Positions 11,476 to 21,785 of a DNA stretch of 64,000 nucleotides are shown here, piece by piece. Source of the DNA: Phocoena phocoena. Its lineage: Eukaryota; Chordata; Mammalia; Artiodactyla; Phocoenidae. The stretch is from NCBI RefSeq assembly GCF_963924675.1, contig NC_089224.1, positions 67,441,464 to 67,505,463 on the forward strand, written 5' to 3'. Every line of letters begins with the position of its first letter. Within the stretch, counting starts at the first letter, position 1. Under the pieces are notes generated by a model that saw nothing but the letters and a program-made list of their open reading frames with translations, was not told where the DNA came from and searched no databases. The position numbers and the translations under genes are program-made.

Positions 11476-12399
11476 GATTTTTCTTCTCACTAAACTTATC
11501 CCGCTTCAGCACAAAAAAAACCCCGATGACCATTTCTGCGTATTATTTTCTTCCAGTTTCTCCAAATTGCTGAGTACCCCACAGTGGAAATGAAAGGAAG
11601 TAACTTAGTTTCTTTAAAAGATTGTCCTTTACCACAAGTATTTCCTTTGCCCCAGCTACTAAGCTCAAAATGTTCACACAGGCAGAAGAGGGCAACCCCT
11701 TCCTGTGAAAGTATCAACAGCTGGAGTGTTACCCACTGGGTAAAAAATATACTATGGAAAAAAAAAAGAAAACCCCAAATATGGACAGTTACACAACAGA
11801 GCTCAAAGGTATGTTGGCTAATTGAGATTTACCAAGGCAATTCAGAGTGTAGTTAAATATTTGTCTACCTGGAACTTTAGAAAAATGCAGTATTTTTAAA
11901 GGAAAAACAAAATCTAGACTTAAAAGGAAAACTTTAACTGAAAAAAATTAAAATTGTCTCTTTTTACCAAACATGTGTGTTGGTGACCAGTGTCTCAGAA
12001 GGGCGTCAAGCCTCTGAGGAGGTCTGGTATGACACGGGAGACTGATGGGGACTCTGTGACTTCCTAGGAAGAACAGCGGTGGGAACATTTGGAAGTATTG
12101 GTCGCCCCGATGCTCAGAAAACAAATCTCTGAGAACAGAGTCTAGGTGGTGGGACTCAAGCTAGACAGGGAGAGGTGGTTCTGGGAGCAGTGCTGATTCA
12201 TACTTTGTCAAATGCACCAATACCCAGCATGGATGGAAATAACCCCCAAGTTCCTGAAAGAGGGGTGTGTAGGAAAAAGTAAATAATGGAGTCAAATAAG
12301 GCTTTACCATCAGGTTTGCTTTAAGAGACAGATTCAGGGCACTCAGTATTCCAATTCCAACTCAGTCCTGCCAAAGCTTTCGTGCAGATCCGTGAAGGC
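11476..12399. other. Unique sequence, GC richer at 11990-12260
   Basis: No recognised repeat or gene. The 11990-12260 part is less AT-rich than its surroundings but has no long frame. Small open frames here lack recognisable motifs. Confidence 0.45.
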
Positions 12400-12820
12400 G
12401 CCGGATTTTACTCCCCTTGGCTAAGGGACTTTGTACGTGGTGTTCTCACGGCCTGAAAAGCAACCCTCCATCTTCCCCTCACACAAATACACAAACACAT
12501 AAGTTAAAAGGCTGATTCCTTTCCTTCTTCCAATCTCAGGATAAACGGTACATTTTCTAGGAGGAGTCCCCTGACCACCATGTCTTATTATTCTCTATTT
12601 CAGAAGTCTCTTTGCTTCCTTCATAGAACTTATCCGATTCACTTGAGTGTTTACATGTTTATGTTGTTTGTTTCTCTTCCCCCTATCCAGACAATAAGCT
12701 CCATGCAGGCAAGGACCATGTATGTCTTACCACTGTACCCCCAAGCACCTGGCACAGTGCCTGACATATAATGTGTTCTCAATATAGATCTGCTGAAATG
12801 ATCAGTGAATACACTGGGGG
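12400..12820 (+). mobile_element. L2 LINE 3' end
   Basis: 'ggactttgtacgtggtgttctc', 'gagtcccctgaccacc', 'agcacctggcacagtgcctgacatataatg' and 'tctcaatatagatctgctgaaatg' are the terminal L2 words in order, plus strand. The 63-aa frame within it is incidental. Confidence 0.8.
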
Positions 12821-13053
12821 AAGAAGCACCACTACAGACAAAATCAGGACCCCAAAAGAGAAATTGAGAGGTGTATCAATATGATAAAGACCTATCCTGG
12901 CTTGTTGTAACCTTACCAGGTTAACCTACACCATAGACGAAGCCAAGAAGGCAGCAGCAATTCAGGACACAGGGGACAGAGGAGAGGCAAACTTCAGCAG
13001 GGACAGTGATAGAACCAGAATGACCTTTAAAAAGAGTACAAAAGCACCCTGAG

Positions 13054-13393
13054 GGGCTTCCCTGGTGGCACAGTGGTTGAGAGTCTGCCTGCCAATGCAG
13101 GGGACACGGGTTCGAGCCTTGGTCTGGGAGGGCCCCACATGCCACGGAGCAACTGGGCCCGTGAGCCACAACTACTGAGCCTGCGCGTCAGGAGCCTGTA
13201 CTCCACAATGAGAGGCCGCGACAGTGAGAGGCCCGTGCACCGCGATGAAGAGTGGGCCCCACTCACCGCAAATGAAGAAAGCCCTCGCACAGAAACGAAG
13301 ACCCAACACAGCCAAAAGTAATAAATAAATTAATTAAATAAAATAAAAAAGCTGATGCAGCCACAGATAAAATAAAAATAAATTAAAAAAATA
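13054..13393 (+). mobile_element. CHR SINE, transitional form
   Basis: Starts GGCTTCCCTGGTGGCACAG, with A box and B box (GGTTCGAGCC) preserved. It has the short-form middle (GACAGTGAGAGGCCCGTG) but keeps the long-form 3' block (AACGAAGACCCAACACAGCC). The tail is long and irregular and contains a second 'gcagccacagataaa' piece. A perfect 14-bp TSD, AAAAGCACCCTGAG, lies at 13040-13053 and 13394-13407. Overlapping open frames on both strands are SINE sequence. Confidence 0.94.
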
Positions 13394-13479
13394 AAAAGCA
13401 CCCTGAGACTCTTAAAGGATCAGGAACAAACTTGGGTCCCCTTATCTCCAAAACACTCACCTCCACCTAGCATACTATC

Positions 13480-13600
13480 CATTATTTACCTATTTTATTT
13501 TCTAGAATAAAGCTCCAGGGGAATGCATTTCTCCATTGCTGTCTCCCCACATAGATAACTGGTATGTACTCAAATATTTAATGATTGCATGAATTCTCCT
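13480..13600 (+). mobile_element. L2 3'-end fragment
   Basis: 'ttttattttctagaataaagctcc', 'tgtctccccacatag' and 'actggtatgtactcaaatatttaatg' match the order of the L2 3' terminus. Short and diverged. Confidence 0.5.
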
Positions 13601-14485
13601 GCTGGGGGTTTTAAAAAAAGTCTTTTTAAATTGTCACTTTTGTTATCTACATCTCTTTGATTGTAGTTTTCTAAGCTGGGGAAGTGTGCTTTTCATATTA
13701 TTCTAGAATTTGCTGGATCTATGAGCCATCATATTGTTCATATCCCGTTAAAGCGATTAAAAAGACAGGAAAACCACGTTTAAGTGTACATGAACATTCT
13801 CAACCATAGTAAGGTACATCTAAATGTGAAAAGGGTAATTATACAGAGTTCCGCTCACCCCAAGGGGTTGAGAGTGTGGTACTATTTTTAAAACAAGAGG
13901 TATGCCAAAGCACTACAAAGTCTGTGTGTATTTGTGTTTGAAGCCTCAAGTAGAGTTGTGATTTTTAGAAGTCTGTTGCTTGGAAACATCTGTTAGCACC
14001 ATCTGTATAGGAATTCAACATCAAAAGTAGCAGCCCGCTCTTTCTTGTTTGAGGCTCACCAACAGGATAACTTATATCCTGTTGTATGAGTGTTCTTATC
14101 TAAGGAATACTAACACCCTGTCCCCACCCCCTGTGAAGTAACTCAGGTACTTCAGACTGAGCCTAAGACTCCGTCTGATTATAGGGTATAATCAGACTCT
14201 AAATGTGGCTGATGTGACCAGACACCTTTAGGTCACTTTCAGGTGTTCTTATTCAAGGAGGCAGTGTGTGGTGTGTTGGACGGCCAGCACTGCCATCTGC
14301 CCTCAGCTGCTGAGAGTGTCTGTTCCCTCCCCCGGGGCACTGCCAGACAGCAGCCCTCCCACCCCACTGACCATTCCTTTGTAGTGTCACTTTCAGGCCA
14401 CCTTTCCTCTTCTCTGGTGTTCCCTAAGCTTCCACATTCTGACCCTTCCACTTTTAGCAAGAATTCCTATCTTAGAAATTGTATC
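13601..14485. other. Unique sequence with three small hairpins
   Basis: No gene recognised. It contains a C-rich stretch with no conserved reading frame (about 14280-14350) and the hairpin group at 14060-14197. Confidence 0.45.
14060..14197. repeat. Three consecutive short stem-loops
   Basis: Stem 1: CAACAGGATA (14060-14069) pairs with TATCCTGTTG (14075-14084). Stem 2: GAAGTA (14135-14140) pairs with TACTTC (14148-14153). Stem 3: GTCTGATTATA (14173-14183) pairs with TATAATCAGAC (14187-14197) around a GGG loop. All arms are exact complements. Function unknown. Confidence 0.75.
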
Positions 14486-14496
14486 TACTCCTATAT

Positions 14497-15152
14497 ATAG
14501 ATTTTTAACATCTTTATTGGAGTATAATTGCTTTACAATGGTGTGTTAGTTTCTGCTTTATAACAAAGCAAATCAGCTATACATATACATACATCTCCAT
14601 ATCTCCTCACTCTTGCTTCTCAGTCCCTCCCACCCTCCCTATCCCACCCCTCTAGGTGGTCACAAAGCACTGAGCTGATCTCCCTGTGCTATGCGGCTGC
14701 TTCCCACTAGCTATCTATTTTACGTTTGGTAGTGTATATATGTCCATGCCACTCTCTCACTTCGTCCCAGCTTACCCTACCCCCTCCCTGTGTCCTCAAG
14801 TCCATGATCTAGTGTGTCTGTGTCTTTATTCCCGTCTTACCCCTAGGTACTTCATAACCTTTTTTTTTCCCCTTGGATTCCATATATATGTTTTAGCATA
14901 CGGTATTTGTTTTTCTCTTTCTGACTTACTTCACTCTGTATGACAGACCCTAGGTCTATCCACCTCATTACAAATAGCTCAATTTCGTTTCTTTTTATGG
15001 CTGAGTAATATTCCATTGTATATATGTGCCACATCTTCTTTATCCATTCATCTGTTGATGGACACTTAGGTTGCTTCCATGTCCTGGCTATTGTAAATAG
15101 AGCTGCAATGAACATTTTGGTACATGACTCTTTTTGAATTGTGGTTTTCTCA
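14497..15152 (-). mobile_element. 5'-truncated L1 (cetartiodactyl type), minus strand
   Basis: In reverse it reads from the L1 3' end ('aacatctttattggagtataattgctttacaatgg') back into ORF2 ('ttttatggctgagtaatattccattg', 'ctgcaatgaacat'). An 11-bp TSD, TACTCCTATAT, lies at 14486-14496 and 15153-15163. The element is about 656 bp. It landed beside an older L1 of the same orientation. Confidence 0.88.
14852..15115 (-). pseudogene. L1 ORF2 C-terminal remnant
   Basis: The 87-aa frame contains the ORF2 tail motifs AALFTIARTWKQPKCPS, IYTMEYYSAIKRNEIE and SEVSQKEKNKYRM. It is only the last part of ORF2. Endonuclease and reverse transcriptase domains are absent because of the 5' truncation, so it is not functional. 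Confidence 0.85.
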
Positions 15153-15164
15153 TACTCCTATATT

Positions 15165-15580
15165 TTTAAAATTTAATTTTTATTGAGGTATCACTGGTTT
15201 ATGACATTACGTAAGTTGCATGGGCATAACAGTATGTCTCTACTTCTGTATACATTACAGAGTGCTCATCACCAAAAATTTAGTTTTCATTTGTCACCAT
15301 ACAGCTGATCCCCTTTACCCATTTTGCCCTCTCCCACCCCACCCCTTTCCTTCTGGTAACCACTACTCTGTTCTCTGTATCTATGTGTTTGTTTTTGTTT
15401 GGTTTGTTCATTTATTTGGGAGTTATGTTTGTTTTTTTACATTCCACATACGAGTGAAATCATACAGTATTTGTCTTTCTCCGTCTGACTTACTTCACCC
15501 TGGCGTAATACCCTCAAGGTCCATCCATGTTGTCACAGATGGCAAGGTTTCATCTTTTTTTTTATGGCTGTCTACTCCAT
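15165..15580 (-). mobile_element. Older L1 3' UTR fragment, minus strand
   Basis: 'attgaggtatcactggtttatgacattac', 'gtgctcatcaccaaaaat', 'ttctggtaaccactactctg' and 'ccacatacgagtgaaatcatacag' make up an older L1 3' UTR and ORF2 end read in reverse. The 134-aa plus-strand frame over it is antisense to L1 and not a gene. Confidence 0.75.
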
Positions 15581-15764
15581 TTTTAACTACCACCACTATT
15601 CAGAGGTTTAAGATTCCAAGCTGAGTGCACTTTCTAATACACCAACATCTATGTGAGTACAGTTATTGTCTTCCGAAGTTTGTGTTTTATAATCCAATCT
15701 GTATTCCTTCTTTTTTAATGCATTAATCTGTCACATGCTCCAGTGGGTTCCTCAAAGTCTTCTG

Positions 15765-16017
15765 ACAGGGAGAGAATATATCAGGAAGCCAGACTGCCTG
15801 GGTATGAGCCCTGGTCTGCCACTTGCTAGCTAAATTACCCTGGGCAATTTCTTTAACCTTTACGGCCCTTAGTTTTCTCATCTGCAGTACACCAGCCTCA
15901 ATGGGTTGTCGTAAGGATAAAAGGGAAATAATACACGAGAAGCATAAGCACTATAGTAATACACAGACCAGTGCCTGATATATTAAAAACCAAACAAAAA
16001 GGCTAGCCATTATTACC
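15765..16017 (+). mobile_element. MIR SINE
   Basis: The nearly complete MIR order is visible: 'gccagactgcctgggtatgagccc', 'tgccacttgctagct', 'ttagttttctcatctgcag', 'gggttgtcgtaaggataaa', 'cagtgcctgatatatta', 'agccattatta'. Confidence 0.82.
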
Positions 16018-17199
16018 TTAGACTTTAAATTGGAATACATTATCTTTGAGAAAATAAAATCAACTTATATTTCTATATAAAAATAGCTAGTGATTCTGGT
16101 TAAAAGTCCAGGGTTTTTAATACTTCAGGTAGCTTGCCTCAATGTTTATGAAGACAGAGAAGTTCAATTTAAGTTTTTCTTTAAAACCAGCCATCCTTAC
16201 ATGTGAAGAAAACATGAAGAACACAACTCCTGACCTGTCTAATGGAAAAGGAGACTGGACGAGACGGCCTTACAAGTTCTTTTTCGGCTCTTGTCTCTCT
16301 GAATCTGATTCCAAAAAACTCTGTACTGTTTTATTAGTCTATGGTCCTTTTGAGTGGTGAGACTGCATATTTCGGGCGATAAAGAAGCACATTATATGCT
16401 TAAAACCCATTCACAAATTCAACTATTTGAAAAAGGAAACTTATCTATAAATCATTATCTAGGAGCTTTTTAGTATAGAAAACTCTGTGACTTAGTAACT
16501 TTACTTGGCACTTTAATTTTTAAGAAAGAGCTTGCAATTGAGCACAAAACCACAAATCTATATCCCCTTTAATTCAAGGAAACAGTCAAAACTGGATTGC
16601 TTATTTTGTTTCAGAAAATGGACTTTTTAAGGCCCTAGTTTGAGTGAGAAATGTCTTTCGTTAATGTTTTTGCACTTCAAGACTGAATCAATCTTATTCC
16701 ATTGTACTTGGCAGGTTCTGGCTCCCACTTTTCAGATCTTCAAGCCAATTTGCAAATTCCAACATTTCTGCTTATGAGATTCATCTATTTCTAGAGTTAC
16801 CAATGGATAAGCAAAGTTGAATATGCTGATCACTAAAATACTCTCCTCAGGTTAATAAAGGCAAAGTTATGTACTAACCTTTACTAACTTTGTACTTTAC
16901 CATACTCAAGTAAGATTTTATAGGTTAAAGACTAATGTGTTATACATTACTTAGCACATATAGTTCTGAACTCAGCTAGGGAATAGAAGAATAGTCATTC
17001 TGAGAAATGCTATAAAGGCTGGATTAACTAATTCTAAGAAAGAAAGAATTAAGTCTGAATTTTGTATTGTATTTAAAAACGGTATTATAATTTTGTCCAA
17101 ACTTTTATAGACTAAAAAGCTGTAATTCCCAAACATTTAAAAATATATATTCTCCATAATTTATATTTTATTTAAAATCAGCAAAAACAGAATCCAGTA
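16018..17199. other. Unique AT-rich sequence
   Basis: No gene or repeat recognised. Small open frames only. Confidence 0.45.
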
Positions 17200-17385
17200 A
17201 ATACAGAGGTGGATCTACCATGAATTTCATGAGGTTTAGGTGATAAGGGAGGAATCCTAGTTGTGTTTACATGTTTGCCGGTTTTTGTAAAACTTAAATA
17301 AGATATTTTGCATTTTTTTCTAAAAGGGGCCCGTAAGTTGTATAAGCTTTAGGCCCCACTAACCCAAACCCAATCCTGCCTGGGT
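17200..17385. mobile_element. Possible DNA-transposon fragment
   Basis: 'cagaggtggatctacc' at the left and 'taaaaggggcccgtaag...aggccccac...aatcctgcctgg' at the right resemble an old mammalian DNA transposon with a 'gggccccac' core. The terminal inverted repeats are not clear, so this is tentative. Confidence 0.25.
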
Positions 17386-17465
17386 ATGCATCATTTATCT
17401 GAAGGCTAGAAATAATCCTATTTTTCCAGACTTGCAGTTCAAATTACCTGCATACTTACCATCAC

Positions 17466-17482
17466 CCACTAGAGGGCGCCAG
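17466..17482 (+). promoter_or_regulatory. CTCF-like binding motif
   Basis: CCACTAGAGGGCGCCAG fits the CTCF core (CCAC/G-NAG-G/A-GGGCGC) at nearly every informative position, including the central AGAGGGCGCC. It lies in unique AT-rich sequence, not in a SINE. Motif match only; occupancy is not shown. Confidence 0.5.
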
Positions 17483-18849
17483 CTACATTATGTAAAAAGA
17501 GGCTCCGTGCCTCTTGTCTTTCTATTCTTTTTTTGTGTACCCAGACAAGCAAGGAAACACTGAGCAAACAGTCTAACTCTCAGAGTTGAAAAGGTGCCTA
17601 TTAGACCGTACTGCGTACAGCTGCCATCAAGAGATTGATGTGGCAGAAATGTCTTGCTCTGTTCTGCAGCTGCCAACCCTGTCCTTGGCAAACTCAGAGT
17701 GAAGCAAGGCCCAGCATGCCCTTAAGTTTAACAAAGTTGAATGAAAGGCCATTTCATCCCAGGGCTACTTAGTCAAAATCAAATAATGCCAGTGCTGTTT
17801 GGTCCAAATCTCTCAAGTGCTCAGACATCATACGAGGCTCTCTCTGCTGAGAACAAGCGCCAACACCACCAGTTTCTATGCACATTTACCTTGCTCCTGC
17901 TGCTTTCTGTAGCCTAACTTCCCAGCTGGGGTTTGTACCAAATTTCAAAATCAAGTCTCACGGAGCAATGCCAACTAGACGCCCTTTGACAGTCACCCTG
18001 CAGGTGCAAATTACCATTATGCCCATAATTTCAAAATAGTAATCATATCCATTTTACAAAAGCAGAAGATTGATAATGCCACAGACAAAATTATTCATAT
18101 TTGCTTGCAATTTTCCTTCAAATACTTATTTCTTCCAATGCAAAAAGCCATGCGACTGTCAGAAAAGAATGGCCCTATGTCAACACTTCTAGAGACCTAT
18201 AAGCCACAAGACCAAGGGCCCTGCATCTATGAGAAGGTTATGAGAAGGTTTAATGATGTCCCCTAAGCTCCTAAGAATCCCCTTTCATAAGCTCTTCCTA
18301 TGAGTAGGAAGGTGTGGTAACCACTGAAATGCTGTGTCATCAGATTAGAGATAGTTTAATAGCTTCACAATCAACTTGTTGATAAATCATGATTAACAGT
18401 TCAGGAAACTCATATTAGACAATAGTAATTCAAATTAAGCTAAGCCAAGGGAGGACATGTAATTTATTCAGATTTGTGATCTGTTTATTGCAAGAAGCCA
18501 GAATCTTGCTGTGATCTGCCCTTCATGTGCAAAGCTCACTTTTCAGAGGGAAAATCTCTTCCCAGAGAATCCAGACCTTAATACATTTAATCCTTAATCC
18601 CTTACTAATCAAACTAGCTTTTGTGGCCATTTGAGTTATGAGTGTGGAAGGCTGAGACAGGAAAAGAGACTTTCACTGGCATAGATAGCTTAAGCAAAGG
18701 GAATAGCAGGAAGTTTACAGGGAGAAGAAACAAAATGAAACAGAAGTCAATATGGTAAATCCTATTCAATTGCACCTGGAATACTGTTAGTAAAAATCAC
18801 GTATTAAATGATCCAGCTCTGGTCAGCTTCTCAGATTTCATATAGTACC
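17483..18849. other. Unique sequence
   Basis: No gene or confident repeat. A small 11-bp tandem repeat (TATGAGAAGGT twice) lies at 18228-18249. Confidence 0.45.
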
Positions 18850-19270
18850 AGTCTATGCGCCTTGTTTGTTATGTTCCAGCTACAATGGCCTTCTTCTTGT
18901 TTTTCAAAATGCCAACCTCTTTCCCCTGCCTGATTGTTCTTCTCTCATATCCTCACATGCTTGGCTTCTCCTCATTGTTTAACTCAAAGCTCGAATATCA
19001 CCTCTTACCAAGGCCTTCCCTCCACCTTAGCCAAAGTGATCCTTCCCATCCCACATCCATTAATGACTGCGTAGCACTTACCACTATTTATAATCCATTG
19101 TAATTTACTTGTTTATTTTCCAGTCTCTCTTAAGCAGATGTAAATTCCATGAGAACAGGGCCTTGTATCTCTTGTTCACTGACATACATACCCTAGGACC
19201 TAGAACTTTTCTTTTAGGTGCTTTTTTTTTTTTTTTAGGTACTTAATTAATACTTGTTAAATGAATGAAT
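18850..19270 (+). mobile_element. L2 LINE 3' end
   Basis: 'ccagctacaatggcc', 'tttcccctgcctg', 'caaagctcgaatatcacctc', 'aggccttccct', 'ccatgagaacagggccttgtatctcttgttcactg', 'ggtacttaattaatacttgttaaatgaatgaat' reproduce the L2 terminal order. A T-run sits at about 19222-19237. Confidence 0.85.
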
Positions 19271-19884
19271 TAGGGATATGATTATTCTCAAAAACTTAAT
19301 ATATATTGAATAATTAACATAAGAAAACCATTTCAGGATACCCACCCACTAGAGATTTACCACCTAATTGGAGAAATACAGTACTGAGAAAAACAATACC
19401 TGGATGCATTGTACAAACGTCAAGAGGAAGAATTATAGGCATTCAGGGAAGAGACGATGACTTGCTTTTCCCTCCTGAGTCTCAGAAATCTTGGAATATG
19501 CACCATTGTGCTTTCGTGGCTGCATATCAAACAGATTTTAAAACTGGAAGTCACTATAGGGTTGGCACACAAACTCCACCTTATGTGGAGTATAGAAAAA
19601 ACACTAACCTGGGTACAAAAATCTACATGTGCTCCTGGTAATAGACAAGATGTTTTTGAATGCTGATCAACCTCAGAAAAGTGGGAACATGACAAGTGTA
19701 GCTTCTCAATTTGGGGGATAGGCAGGAAGGCCTTCAAAATTCAGTTGTTGGATTTCAGTGCATAAAAAGGCTAAAATTTCAGAATCATAGAACATGTTGT
19801 CACTGACTCAGAAAAATTAGACTGGCCTATTAATACGTTACATTAATCACAAATGTATATCCAACTGAATAAACTATTTGATTT
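19271..19884. other. Unique sequence
   Basis: Nothing recognised. Overlapping open frames at 19420-19737 on both strands have no recognisable motif and no supporting signals. Confidence 0.4.
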
Positions 19885-20040
19885 CTCACAGCAGCTATAT
19901 GAGACAGACACATTTATTATTTTCATTAAATTCATTTAATAAATGAGGAAATGGTGGTTAGAGAGGTTAAGAAAGGCATCCAATGTCACCTGTATAATAA
20001 GAACTGGCATTTTAACTCTAGAAGCCAGCTCTGCAGGCAA
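19885..20040 (-). mobile_element. MIR SINE fragment, minus strand
   Basis: 'ctcacagcagctatatgagac', 'tttattattttcatt', 'aaatgaggaaatggtggttagagaggttaag' and 'gtcacctgtataataagaactggc' are the reversed MIR core. Confidence 0.7.
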
Positions 20041-20609
20041 GGTCACATTTCTGAGAAGTCCTCTGCCAGTTTGCTTATTTACAGGTACTGCCAAGGACGG
20101 GTACCTATGGCCCTGAACTTAAACTTTCTAGCAGATAGAAGGCCTATGTTAACTGTCTGTTTTCTGTGACCAAGTCCAATCCTAAGTATTTGTTAAATTG
20201 GCTTATCCTTTGTTGGCTGGATGGAAACTTTATAAGATTTGCTATTTCCTGAAAATGAAGGGTTTTTTCCCCCCCATCATTCCTCATTCTAAATGCCTGA
20301 AATTTTATCTAAATTATGACATCAAAAAGAGAGATACCTTGGGGATAGGAGAAGACATGTTAGCACAGGAACAACTTCTAAATCTACAATGCCATCCATA
20401 GTATATGTTATTTTCTGTATGTAGAGCTAAAATTGTTTGATTATTAGCAAAATAAAAATTTATGATGCTATTTATCCATAGCTTTAAATTGTTTAACATA
20501 TATTTGTATATGTTAAACACATGTATATGCAGAGAGACACAAACACACAGACAATAAAAATAAAGCTCATCTGAATATAAAAAGAAGTTCTCCAGTGAAA
20601 ACTATGCAC
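20041..20609. other. Unique sequence
   Basis: Nothing recognised beyond AT-rich DNA. Confidence 0.4.
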
Positions 20610-21450
20610 ATTTACCTTCCAGTAGTATGGCAGGCTAGTTTTAAACACACACACAGACATCTTTATAATACAGAACTAAAAATGATAGATTTTTAAAAAT
20701 TAATTTCAATGCAGGGCTGAGTTGATGGAGAAATGAAGAGAATTCATTGGAGGAGAGAAATGACAAGAAAGGATGAATTCAGAGAGGTAAGATAGCACTG
20801 AAGCCAGCGTTTACTCTGGGAGTATCAGCCAAACCATAGTTCCCCAGAGCCTGGTTTTTTGAAGATTGCATGACCAGAAAATACAGGGGAAAAGCTTAAG
20901 GCCTAAGTGGATGGGAGGTCAGACAGAAGACCAGTGTACACATAGCTGGAATCTAAGTGTTTGAGAGAAAAATAAAACCTCCTGCAGAGGGCAACAGTGG
21001 GTATCATCCCTTCATGCTCTTAACTACAGGTGGGAATGAGAGAAACACTTTTCCCTGCAACTTTCTAATCCCACATCCTGTTGTACAACCTGATTCGCTC
21101 AAGAATCCCTAATGTATACATTTACTTTAAAGAGGGACGGATGAGTAGTGTCTCTAACACCACACACAAAGCAAACTCAAATCCTCTCTAGAGGAACACA
21201 CTGTAAAATCAGGCCTGAGAGAATTTCCACAGTTGAAGTTCCAAGGAACAGGAAGCTCATAAGAAAAAAGTTAACAAAACATGTAAGGCAGCAGTAGACT
21301 CAAATAGTCAGCAGAAAACACAAACTGCAGGGGCAGTCCTGTAAAACCCAGAAATATTTAGCATCTATAAATGCTTTCAGTGCAACAAATAGAAGATGAC
21401 ACTGAGAGTATCTCAAAGGAAAAAGAGACCTTCAAAAATGAACCACAGAG

Positions 21451-21785
21451 GTCTTCCCTTGCAGCACAGTGGTTAAGAATCCGCCTGCCAATGCAAGGGA
21501 CACGGGTTCAAGCCATGGTCAGGGAAGATCCCACATGCCGCAGAGCAACTAAGCCTGTGTGCCACAACTACTGAGTCTGCACTCTAGAGCCCATGTGCCA
21601 CAACTACTGAAGCCCACGCACCTAGAGCCCGTGCTCCACAACAGGAGAAGCCACTGTAATGAGAAGCCCGCGCACCACAATGAAGAATAGTCCCCACTCG
21701 TTGCAACTAGAGAAAGCCCACGCACAGCAACAAAGACCCAACACAGCCAAATAAATAAATAAATTTATTTTTTTAAAAAACAATT
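21451..21785 (+). mobile_element. CHR SINE, long form
   Basis: Head GTCTTCCCTTGCAGCACAG, B box GGTTCAAGCC, then repeated 'cacaactactgagtctgc/cacaactactgaagccc' units, then AACAAAGACCCAACACAGCC and an (AATA)n tail. A perfect 10-bp TSD, AACCACAGAG, lies at 21441-21450 and 21786-21795. It has the longest internal structure of the set together with the 31476 copy. It inserted into the 5' region of the old L1. Confidence 0.93.
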
